Position numbers and translations under genes: made by a program. From NCBI GenBank assembly GCA_015680685.1, contig MNCI01005567.1, forward strand, positions 310,890-374,889: 64,000 bases of DNA, given 5' to 3'. The DNA is from Gnetum montanum. Taxonomy: Eukaryota; Streptophyta; Gnetopsida; Gnetales; Gnetaceae. Numbering within the stretch: the stretch's first letter is position 1; every line of letters starts with the position of its first letter. Below are positions 24,450-33,792 of this stretch, piece after piece. The notes under the pieces were generated by a model. It was not told where the DNA came from. It saw only the letters and a program-made list of their open reading frames with translations, and did not search any database.

Positions 24450-24728
24450 TTACATAGAGTAGCATTCGGAGAGTTTGTTGGCGGAAGTGTCTCAAAGGAC
24501 GAAGTAGTTCTTCGGGTGATGTTGCTAAAGATGGAAACGCGAAACTTAAGAGCCAGAGCAACGCATTCCATATTTTCCGGCTTGATAATGTAATTGTGCA
24601 GCATCCAATCCATCTTCGTACCGCGTTGACGTCGACTGTCAATGTCACATTCAGAAAGGCTATCCTCCCAGTATGTCGCCAAGTCCTCCTAGCACAGCTC
24701 CGGGCCAAGGTTAGAGCCGTCCACGGTA
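24450..24728 (-). pseudogene. Nepenthesin-like protease remnant 2 (3' end only)
   Basis: Stop at 24450-24452. The following minus-strand sequence matches the C-terminal coding region of genes 1 and 2 and of remnant 1, with a single copy of the segment triplicated in remnant 1. It keeps a segment with TCTCAAAGGACGAAGTAGTT that remnant 1 has lost. No N-terminal or catalytic sequence remains. Confidence 0.75.
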
Positions 24729-26140
24729 CTAAGGCTAACGGCGGACCTGATGGTATAGACAAGATCCTGCTATGTAGGTATTTGTGTTACCACCTCAGAA
24801 GTAACTCAAGAAGACGTGGCTATTGAGATGCTTTGGGAAAATAACTTGATGTATTTTAAAAATATAATTTCAATCCTTAATCGATATTTTGGAAATTTAA
24901 AATGTAAATTCAAATGCAGACAAATGCAGAAGCCTGAAGCAAAAAGTTGCATGCCAAAAATAAAAGAAAAAAGAAAACTTTACAAGTAAAGAGAAGGGGC
25001 TTAATTATTCATGTGAGGGTTTTTGAAAAATCTGTTAAAACTAATTTAGCTATCTATTTATGATATTATTTGACTGATTGAAGCCTTTTTTTTTTGTAAA
25101 TTAAAATTAATGTAGGTTCTTCCAAATGTCTAACCAGTACACACCTACATGATGTGAATTTGACTTACATTTAGCCATTTATTTCACAATGTGCTAGGAC
25201 TATTTTTGCCATGCAATTCAATAGCCATTTAACATTTCTTATGAATCTAATATAAGGAGGGGTAGGTGCAATAACAATATGATGATGAGAGTGGGAGTAT
25301 GAGAAGTTGTGAACAATTGCATTGATGAGGTGCATCAATTTGACTTCTAAAAATATGAACTTTTATTGGGCAAAAGCTTTTTCTACGATTTCATGAACTA
25401 TGCCAACTAATAATAAGATATAGAAAAGATTTTTAATCTTTTATGTTGTAGCTCATATTGTACTACCCAAGTACCATGGTAGTGTAGTTTTTTGCATTTT
25501 CTAACCAAAAGAGCTTCAAGGTAAATAGGGTCTCCATTCAACATAATTCACCTAATACACTACAAAATATTAGTCAAACACAATCTAGTTTTAAAACTCA
25601 ATATTTTAATAAGTAGGTTTAGCTTCTTTGGATCATTGTTGTCGTTGTAATTTATGAGTATATTACATAAACTAATAAGTACTAACTCTTATAGTTGACT
25701 TCTTACCATATATTCAATTATTTTTGAAATTGTGAACCTTTAATTTTTGCCTTTATTTTCCTATGAAAAATGTCTAAAAATGTGTAAACATATATTAAAT
25801 TTACACATTGCATACTCATAATAATTATTGTAAAAATGTTTTCTCTTAGGCCAACATTATGATAATAATTATTTATTTTCCATGATAAAGCTTAAGCAAA
25901 TTGAAATTTATTAATTTTAGACAAAGCCAAAAATCTTGAAAGCTTGACTCATGAGTTAAATCAACTTAGAATCACATTCAAGCTTACATTTAATCACTAT
26001 ATCAAAAAGTACTCACTTTATAAAATAATCAGTGGCAAAACATTCACCTAATTTTTGATAAGGAGGTTGCCTTTAATTAGATGTGGACCATGTAGTAGGA
26101 TACTTGTTTAATAGATCACATCTGTCATAGTACGTTGTAC
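24729..26140. other. AT-rich spacer, nothing recognised
   Basis: No ORF above background, no LTR ends and no clear repeat beyond short A/T runs (for example near 25088). Confidence 0.5.
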
Positions 26141-26221
26141 GTTGATAGGTTGCGGTACCAGCCCCTATGCTCATTCACTCATAATAATAAAAATAAAAAA
26201 TAAGAAAATCATCCTTGCTAT

Positions 26222-26300
26222 CATTTTACAATCTATACAAAATGAGAGCACGGTTGGTTCCTCCCTCTCATTTTGCAATCTATACAAAATGAGAACCTAT
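26222..26300. repeat. Short imperfect direct repeat
   Basis: CAATCTATACAAAATGAGA occurs twice (about 26229-26247 and 26276-26294), each preceded by CATTTT. Confidence 0.7.
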
Positions 26301-26436
26301 GTGCCGGAGATTCGATTCGTGATTCCTCGGATTCGGGAGCGTGTACAAAAGCGCATTAAATTCGCAAGGGGTACGTATTTCATAATTTCCAATAAAATTT
26401 TGTCTGGATTTGTACATATACATTGAAATGGTGACC

Positions 26437-27097
26437 GTGCCTCGCTTCTTATTGTTCTTGCCTTTTTAGTTCTTACGATCTCTGCATCTTGCATTAAAAT
26501 CTTAGTATCTTCTCCTGTTATGAATCATACCAAAAATTTCATTCCATTGTTAAGTGGCAAGCAAGCAATCAAGATTCATGGCGTCGGCATGAGACGGACC
26601 ACAGAAAACAAGTACCAATAAATAAACGAACACACCGAAATCACGAAAGGGCTAATATGGTAACCGAAGGCCGAAGGGGCAAGTATGGGTCATACGGAAA
26701 TCAAGTTTTTGGCGGGGCGTGCAAAGAAAACATTGCATTTGCATGGATTCGCCTCCCTTTGGGAGCGTCAAAGGTTCCACCATGACTCACACATTCACGC
26801 GTGTTTATTGTTCACTGCTGGGTTTTGCTCTTTTGCTGGGTTTTGCTCTTTTTCTGTCTCTGCTGAGAAAACAAAACAGGGTCATCGTCATGGGTCATGA
26901 CTCATGAGTCATGAACATGATGACGGATGGATGCTTGTTCAACTTTTTTAAAAATCTGTTTGCTTATAAAACAACAAAGCCCAGCACATGGCCAACGGCC
27001 ATATGCAAACTCATGGCACTCTGTTTTTAGACTCCTCTTCGTCATATCCAACTGAAACGTTTTCGATCATTGTAGGTGAGGTGAGTTCCTACCTGTG
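26437..27097. repeat. Left copy of a ~0.66-kb duplication joined at an N
   Basis: Almost the same sequence follows the N (27099-27750), differing by roughly ten substitutions and several small indels. It contains a TATA box (26965-26971) and the 16-bp palindrome ATGACTCATGAGTCAT (26897-26912). Confidence 0.9.
26897..26912. promoter_or_regulatory. 16-bp palindrome with paired bZIP-type TGASTCA sites
   Basis: ATGACTCATGAGTCAT holds TGACTCA and TGAGTCA (GCN4/AP-1-like) overlapping, about 55 bp upstream of a TATA box. The right copy lacks 8 bp here and keeps one site only. Confidence 0.4.
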
Positions 27098-27098
27098 N

Positions 27099-27750
27099 GT
27101 GCCTGGCTTCTTATTGTTCTTGCCTTTTTAGTTCTTACGATCTCTGCATCTTGCACTAAAATCTTAGTATCTTCTCCTGTTATGAATCATACCAAAAATT
27201 TCATTTCATTGTTAAGTGGCAAGCAAGCAATCAAGATTCATGGCGTCGGCATGAGACGGACCACAGAAAACAAGTACCAATAAATAAACGAACACACCGA
27301 AATCACGAAAGGGCTAATATAGTAACCGAAGGCCGAAGGGGCAAGTATGGGTCATACGGAAATCAAGTTTTTGGCGGGGCGTGCAAAAGAAAACATTGCA
27401 TTTGCATGGATTCGCCTCCCTTTGGGAGCGTCAAAGGTTCCACCATAACTCACACATTCACGCGTGTTTATTGTTCACTGCTGGGTTTTGCTCTTTTTCT
27501 CTCTCTCCTGAGAAAACAAAACAAAACAGGGTCATCGTCATGGGTCATGAGTCATGAACATGATGACGGATGGATGCTTGTTCAACTTTTTTAAAAATCT
27601 GTTTGCTTATAAAAAAACAAAGCCCAAAGCCCAGCACATGGCCAATGGCCATATGCAAACTCATGGCACTCTGTTTTTACACTCCTCTTCGTCATATCCA
27701 ACGTCTGAAACGTTTTCGATCATTGTAGGTGAGGTGAGTTCCTACCTGTG
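27099..27750. repeat. Right copy of the ~0.66-kb duplication
   Basis: Same content as 26437-27097. The TATA box is at 27608-27614. It continues into unique sequence at 27751, whereas the left copy continues from unique sequence at 26436, as two overlapping contig ends would. Confidence 0.9.
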
Positions 27751-28100
27751 CCTAGTTTAGTTAAGTTGTGTCTTCTTTTAATGCAGTCATCTCCAACTTC
27801 ACCCTATGGCGCTACTCACAGGTAGTAGTTAGTAGTTTGTTATAAATTTGGTTGAACCTTAAGGCTTAATTTCATTTTTGGAAATATTGGCTCGAGTAAC
27901 AAAGGAGTTTCATTTTATTGCTGTCATTTTGGTTGTTGCAGAAATTATATGTTTGGCCAGATCATGGCTCCTGAGTAAAGAAATGGATTCAATGCCCTCC
28001 ATACCTTTGCAAATTTTCTTGCTTTAATTTAATGGTGATATTGCAATCTTCTGCAATTTTAAGCATTAACAATATTTTGGATTTACATTGTTTTATATTT
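27608..28100 (+). other. Possible small spliced transcription unit
   Basis: Speculative. TATA box TATAAAA (27608-27614) is followed by an open frame from ATG 27638 (or 27653): MANGHMQTHGTLFLHSSSSY and onward to GAG at 27733, directly before the donor-like GTGAGT. Acceptor-like sites are TTTTAATGCAG (ending 27786) and GGTTGTTGCAG (ending 27941). With a 35-nt middle exon (27787-27821) the frame stays open and ends at TAA 27976-27978, about 55 residues. Skipping that exon also gives a short open frame. The first intron would be only 53 nt, short for plants. I recognise no homologue. It could equally be a non-coding RNA or chance. Confidence 0.2.
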
Positions 28101-28421
28101 TACAATGTATTTTTATGATATATGAGATTTAATTTTTTTTAAAATTAATATATTTAAATTTTCTGTATCACGTCCGGGCTATGAACCCATCCCCACTTTT
28201 TCTTGAGGCACATGTACCCGAACAAGTTCAGAGTCGTGAATCCTCAATTCCTCGCTTCCACGAATCGGATTCTTTTGATGCATAGATGAGAAAACGGTTG
28301 GAACATGGTTGGATTCACACCGAGCCAAGACAACATGGCCATCCTCCACACCACAGCTCACCCTCACCCTCTCTCTCTGACCAGAGTGGGGAGAAGTTCA
28401 TGAGAAATGAAAACCTAAGTT
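28101..28421. other. 3' flank of protease gene 2
   Basis: No gene seen. 28290-28421 is related to the 3' flanks of the other three protease copies (GGTTGGATTCACACCGAGCC; CACAGCTCACCCT). Confidence 0.5.
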
Positions 28422-29903
28422 TTAGTTTACCAGAGCGTCGCATTGGGTCTGGGCGAAGAAAAGTTTGTTAGCGGAGGTGTCGTAGAGCATAAAGAAGTTC
28501 CTCTGTGCGTAGTTGCCAATGATGGAGATATCATCCGCAGGTGCCACACTAGCGCACACCAAATTGTTAATCTCAAGCACGTAACTTTCCTTCTTCAACT
28601 GCATCTTCCCGCCGCCGTCGAACGTCAGCGTCACCGTCGGAAAACGGATAAGCTCGGACGACACCTCCGAGGCGTCGTAGCACAGGCCCAGGCCGGTGGA
28701 GGAGCCATCCACGCTAGTAAGTCCGACGAAGGACTGGAGAACACTGATAAAATTGTTGTACGTTTGGGTCTGAAAATACGTCAGGGGGGTGCCGGTGTCG
28801 ATGATGAGTCCGCCTTCCCCGTGGGAATCGATATCCAGTGCGCCGCTGGGGATATCCACGGTGGTGCCGCCGATGTCGATGCCGGTGACCGAGACGTAGA
28901 AGTAAAACGTCTCCATAACGTGGTTCAGGATAAACGACGTGCTGACGGTATCGGCGCCGGCGGGGAACTTGGAGCCGGCGTCGGGGCCCAGCCAGAGGGG
29001 GCTGCTGCCGTCGGTGCCGGACAACAGGCAGTACGCGAAGGTCGTGCCGTCGGAGCCGACGCTCCTCGCGAACTGAGACGGCAACGAGAGCTCTCCGCGG
29101 CCGAAGCCGACGAAGCCTGCGGACTGCCGGGAAGGGGCCCCGTGGTTGTCGTGGCCGCAGCCGAAGGCGACTTCGGAAAACGGGGCGCCCGAGAGCGTGA
29201 ACGTCTCGGTGGCGAGCACGCCCGCTGTGGTGGAGCCGTCGCCGTACTCGTAGGCGTACCGGCAATCGTAGTTGCTGTCGTACGTCGAATGCCCCGGCGG
29301 CAGCATCTGGCACTCGGGCGAGTCGTATTCCAGGGGCTCGTACGTGGTGGAGGTGGAAGGATCGAAGATGGGAGTGGGTTGCTGGAAGCAGTTTTGGCAG
29401 GGCTGGCACTGCGTCCAGATGAGGTCGCTGCCGGAGTCCAGAACGGCATGATACCGCAGCGACGACGAGCCGATAGTCAGCTCCAGCAGAAACTCTTCCT
29501 CGCCCAGCGACATCGGTGCCTCGTATCCCCCAGGTTGGGCCGATGACAGTGCATGGATGCGGCGCTGGATGGCAGCCGCCCGTGCGTGGCTGCGCCGAAT
29601 GGCTCGTAGGAGACGGTCGCTCCCGGTGAGGCCGCTCAGAAACGACGCCTCCGATCTGTTGGAGGTGGACGCCAACGGCGAGTCCCGTGGAATGAGTTCT
29701 AAGCGCACGACTCTACTGCTACTGCTGTTGTTGGTTGCAACTGGAATAATCGTCCGGCCAAACCCCAGGTTGAGACACAGGCAGAAGGCTAAGATTGCTG
29801 CTGCTTCTGCCGCCAATGCCGCCGCTGCTGCTATTATTGCCATGTTGTTGGTCCAGGTGCAGGTAACGGATTGTTTTATACCTGAGGCTCCCAGCGTTGG
29901 CAA
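28422..29903 (-). CDS. Nepenthesin-like aspartic protease (A1B), gene 2
   Basis: Intronless ORF of 493 residues for a secreted pepsin-fold endopeptidase. Preferred start is Met21 (position 29843), which begins an Ala-rich signal peptide (MAIIAAAAALAAEAAAILAF). Catalytic motifs DSGS (156-159) and DTGT (369-372) are both consistent with activity. The flap YGDGS (220-224) is canonical. The nepenthesin insert has CQPCQNC and PEC; FGCG is at 247-250. The C-terminus reads IIGNYAQRNFFMLYD, the usual pepsin-family segment, and ends FFAQTQCDALVN. Closely related to gene 1 along its whole length. The longer start would place TATAAAA (29880-29874) inside the coding region, which argues for the shorter form, though that leaves a very short leader. 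Cellular substrate unknown. Confidence 0.95.
   Translation of the reverse strand: MPTLGASGIKQSVTCTWTNNMAIIAAAAALAAEAAAILAFCLCLNLGFGRTIIPVATNNSSSSRVVRLELIPRDSPLASTSNRSEASFLSGLTGSDRLLRAIRRSHARAAAIQRRIHALSSAQPGGYEAPMSLGEEEFLLELTIGSSSLRYHAVLDSGSDLIWTQCQPCQNCFQQPTPIFDPSTSTTYEPLEYDSPECQMLPPGHSTYDSNYDCRYAYEYGDGSTTAGVLATETFTLSGAPFSEVAFGCGHDNHGAPSRQSAGFVGFGRGELSLPSQFARSVGSDGTTFAYCLLSGTDGSSPLWLGPDAGSKFPAGADTVSTSFILNHVMETFYFYVSVTGIDIGGTTVDIPSGALDIDSHGEGGLIIDTGTPLTYFQTQTYNNFISVLQSFVGLTSVDGSSTGLGLCYDASEVSSELIRFPTVTLTFDGGGKMQLKKESYVLEINNLVCASVAPADDISIIGNYAQRNFFMLYDTSANKLFFAQTQCDALVN
29874..29880 (-). promoter_or_regulatory. TATA-like box near the start of gene 2
   Basis: Minus strand GTATAAAACAATCC, about 32 bp before Met21. 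The corresponding site of gene 1 is AATAAACAGTCC (about 7015-7004), a weaker match. If used, the transcript would start almost at the codon. Confidence 0.3.
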
Positions 29904-29919
29904 CTTGGCGCAACAACGA

Positions 29920-29946
29920 ACATGGATTTGGGAGAATCCCTTGTCC
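29920..29946 (-). promoter_or_regulatory. Conserved proximal upstream block, gene 2
   Basis: Identical over 27 bp to 7070-7096 upstream of gene 1, and at a similar distance (about 77 bp) from the preferred start. Confidence 0.45.
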
Positions 29947-30369
29947 GGCTAACGCGAGCAGCAATACGAGAGCCGATGATGGTGAATGCTATCCACAGTT
30001 TCTGCGGCGAAACATAGATCTGTTAGAGCTTAAAAGTTGAAAAAATTCAACAACCGCCTGAACCTTTCACGGAAACCATGTACGAATATTCTTCTATGTC
30101 GCAGAGAACGTGCGCAACGAGGGTGAGTTTAGTTCCACACGATGAGAACGTTCATCATTCTAATTACAGTATTCATGAATAAATTTAATGCTCTAAAATA
30201 TATTTGTATTGTCAATTAGGCATGGTTGACTTGACTTGGCTATAGTTTGTGGTTTATGGCCTTGAAAGTTATGATTTTAACTATAAGTTGTATGTTAAAG
30301 ATAGTAAAGTTTAAATGGGGTGTTAGGTTAATGGTAAGATTTTTGACTTGGTAAATCTAAATAATGAAA
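29947..30369. other. Upstream spacer of gene 2
   Basis: 30060-30170 resembles 7205-7320 upstream of gene 1. The remainder is AT-rich with no gene seen, up to the probable LINE 3' end. Confidence 0.5.
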
Positions 30370-31684
30370 TGAAATAAAGCTTTATTATATCCAAAGACCA
30401 ATAGGATAGATATTATATTTTTATGAAAAATAAAAATGGACTCTACAAATTGACCAAGCATCAATGGGGGCATCAAAAATAAATTATAGTCTTTTTCTTG
30501 TAACATTTTAATATTATCTCAAATAGGTAGACATAGCACAAGAAAGAAGCACATGTAACTCATCTTTAAGGGTTCCTAATATGGACAACCTATGAATATG
30601 CTCTTCTCAAAGGATTTGAATCCATCTTCTACTTTCAATTCTAAAATGATGAGAACTTAAACGAAGCTTGCTAATAGCATTCTAATGCATGATGGGAATA
30701 ACAACTGAGAGATAGTGAGCTTCTACATCTAGTTTATTTGATCTAATATGATATAAATAAAATTGCGTCTTGCTTTCTATATTAGATCATATTTGTGTTA
30801 AAAACTTATGCTTGAATAGTTCGCAAATATGCTTAAGATTTTGTTATACATTCTCCCAAGAGATATTCCATTTTCTTAACCATTACATCTCCTTAAAATA
30901 CTAACCATGGTCTCAAAAATCATCAAGAACTGCTTAGAGTTTGTCTTGCCTAGAGATACGTAAGCTATGAGTATATGTAATAAATTAATACAAGGTTTCT
31001 ACTTATAAAAATAATCAACAACATTCACATAATAACATTAAGTAAAGTATTTGCATCTTCACCTTTAACTCATTGAGAAGAAAAGTTTTTTATAATCTTT
31101 CAATATCTTTCCAAAGTTTAGCATTGAGTCCAAGTTCCCAAACAACACATGTATACAATATAGTAGGACAAATAATACTCTCAAAAATTTGTTTTTTAAC
31201 CTACCAAACCTAAAAACCTAAATCCTTATACTTGTTTTTAAAAGCATACAGAGCCTTGAAACCTTCTACTATTTTTTCATTGATGCACTTCCCCCACATG
31301 TAATTGTTTATATAAATGAGACCCAAATATTAAAAATAATTTACTATTTACATATTGGTATCTCCAAAATGAAAGTTATCATAATAATTTCTAGTACCCC
31401 ATATAGTTAATTGGGTTTTAACTACATTTACTTGAAGACCAAATGAATGATAATAATTGTCTAAAATTTGCATACTTTCTATAGTAGTGGAAATCAAGAC
31501 AACATCATCTATATGTAAAAGAAGATTCATTGCTTAGGATGCAATTTTGATAACATAACTATCTTGCCTGTTGCATAACTATTCCTACATTTCATCAATA
31601 AAGATACCAAAGAGAGTTGAAGAAAGTAGACAGTCTTTCTTAACTCTAATTTTTCTCTAGAATTAAAATTTTTTCTTTAAATGG
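30370..31684 (-). pseudogene. LINE reverse transcriptase, C-terminal part (degenerate)
   Basis: Non-LTR retrotransposon on the minus strand. From high to low coordinate it reads KKDCLLSSTLFGIFIDEM (about 31640-31585, the QGCPLSPTLFGIYIDE motif), IDDVVLISTTIESMQ with NVVKTQLTIWG (31530-31348, the Y/I-x-DD catalytic motif), then KKQIFESIICPTILYTCVVW and LWKDIERL (about 31200-31090), the usual C-terminal region. Many stops. AATAAAGCTTTA near 30370-30390 may be the 3' end. It is interrupted by the solo LTR at 31685 and by element E near 32550. Confidence 0.82.
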
Positions 31685-32512
31685 TGATGAGTCATCATTT
31701 GGGGTAGTGATATTGCATCCACGATATCACAACCCAACCCACGATATTGCATACATGATATCGCGGCCTGTCTCCTCATCTATAAATAAGAGGTAGACAG
31801 ATGAGTTTTAGGAGTTAGTTCTTAGTTCCTCACCCAAACTCTTGTGATTTTTCCTTCTTTGAGTTAGAATTATTTCCCAGTGTATGCCCGCAGTGTGGTG
31901 ATTGTAATTATATGGCATTCTTATTCGAGTGTGATGTACTTGGACACGCACATGACTGGCAATAAAGATCGATATTACTTCATCATTGCAACATTCACTT
32001 AGCTTAATCATTTAATTAATTGTTATTTACTGCTTTCCTAGTTAATATCTTCTCACCCTTAACTCCTATTAAACGTGAAATGAGTACGACTTGATTACGA
32101 GCATTTAAGTGCGACTACTTGGTAACCCAGTAGCGTACCTAGGATCTACGCTTGGTAATCCCAGTGGTAGTCGTGCACGAAGTCCAAGATGTGTATGGAT
32201 AATCAAGGAATGGATGCTCATCGCACTTAGGCTAGATTAGATTCCTTCTCACCCTTTCCCTCTTAGTTTAGTTAATATTATCTTCCATTGCCTTCAAGAG
32301 TAGCATTAGGTTAGAAACCCATCATACACCTCACTCTGAACAAAACCATATGTGACAAAGCTAATACTAGTCTAGGTGGGAAGACAACGAATTGCAACCT
32401 AAGGCTAACTGTCTAGATGCCACAACTAGTTCATCTGCGGAGTTCGACCGGATCATGCATGTAACGCTCGTATTTGTATGGTTGAGTGTAGGGGGTACCT
32501 CGCCACTCATCA
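31685..32512 (+). mobile_element. Solo LTR with perfect target duplication
   Basis: 828-bp LTR with perfect 8-bp terminal inverted repeats TGATGAGT...ACTCATCA, flanked by AATGG at 31680-31684 and 32513-32517. Decayed GATATCGC palindromes (31705-31768), TATA box TATAAATA (31781-31788) and AATAAA (31961-31966) are present. No internal sequence remains, so it arose by LTR-LTR recombination. The LINE reading frame continues across it. Confidence 0.95.
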
Positions 32513-32550
32513 AATGGCTATCTATAATTTCAATAATTACTTCCTTATAC
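32513..32550 (-). pseudogene. LINE reverse transcriptase segment right of the solo LTR
   Basis: The minus frame reads LYKEVIIEIIDSH, which continues after removing the solo LTR into LKKKF...KKDCLLSSTLFG. This is the standard order of a plant LINE polymerase. It ends where element E sequence begins. Confidence 0.7.
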
Positions 32551-32678
32551 AATCATTGAGTTGTTGCAATCAAATTTGATTGAGGATCAATTTTATACAA
32601 TCAATTGAAAAGAACTTAGAGATTGTCATGCTTAAACAAATTGTAAAACATTGGAAAAAGACAAGGGTACTTCCTAAG

Positions 32679-33638
32679 TGATAAATTGTCATTTTGTTGC
32701 ATTAATGAGCCCTCGTTGACATGGCCTCATCAATGGGACCCCATCGATGTAGCTCCGTCTGCATGATGTTGCCCCATTAACAAGGCCATGTCAACATAGC
32801 ATTTGCTGCATCTATGGAGCCTTGTTAATGTAACTCTTGAATAAATTCTATAAATACATGCTCATCATCTGTGTTTAGAGGAAGTCTTGTGATAGTAGTG
32901 GCAGAGCTCTTGTAGTTTAGTCATTTGAGAGTTAGAATATTTCTCTAAGTGCCCATAGTAGGAGTCAAAAAGTATATGGATCTTTATTTAAGCACTGTTG
33001 TACTTGAACACACCAGTGTGAATGGCAATACAGATGAGCCTTTTGATCAAACCTTATAGCACTCGAAATAGATTAATGATTCATTCATGCATTTATTATT
33101 TTCATTAATTATGCAATTAATTAAGCTAAATTAGATTTCAAGTAACTAGTTAATTAATTAAGCTAAATAGATTAAATGCATAGGTACGACTACTTCGACC
33201 ATAAACATGTATTCGCTTGGTAATCCCAACAATGTTATTACTTGGTTTGCCTAGTAGCGTAGTGACTAATAACCCCAGTAGTGGGTACATGGGTTCAAGA
33301 TGTGTATGAAAAGTGGGACCGAATACTCATGTTAGGACTAGTTAGAGATTAGTTAATTAGTTAAATCAAAGTAGTTATTAAATTACTTCATTTCTCTATT
33401 TTAAGCACTACGAACATAAAACAAAAAATAATAAAAATCATATGCCTTAATTATACTTAACCATACCATGTGCATCAAAAATGTAATTGAGAAGACAACG
33501 AATGACTATTAGGGTAAAGTTCAGTTTTTAGAAGACTAGTGTACCAGAAGACATAGAGTTCATGAAATTCAATTAGATTACACGTGAATGCTTCATGATT
33601 TGTATGGTTGGGCATAGGGGTACCTTGATAGATAACCA
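32679..33638 (+). repeat. 5' LTR of element C
   Basis: 960 bp, starting TGATAAATTGTC and ending next to the primer site TTGGTGTCATTGCTATGGAC (33639-33658). TATA box TATAAATA is at 32849-32856. U3 holds CCCCATCGATGTAGC/CCATGTCAACATAGC-type repeats instead of GATATC palindromes. The usual terminal ACTCATCA is mutated. Confidence 0.9.
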
Positions 33639-33659
33639 TTGGTGTCATTGCTATGGACT
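33639..33659 (+). promoter_or_regulatory. Primer binding site of element C
   Basis: TTGGTGTCATTGCTATGGAC immediately after the LTR, a decayed form of the TTGGCGCC-type site. Confidence 0.55.
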
Positions 33660-33792
33660 CTTTTTGTTTGAAACATGCACTATCTAGGATTACTGAATAA
33701 CATTGACATTGTTGGATGAACCCTAAGGTCAAAATCATTCTCACAATAAATATAATTACATAAGTACACTAATATTTTATTTGTATTGCAAA

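Noticed and set aside
28443-29546. Plus-strand ORF of 367 codons
   Set aside because: Antisense to protease gene 2. The long open frame is a by-product of high GC and codon use; Arg/Gly/Ala-rich with no recognisable fold.
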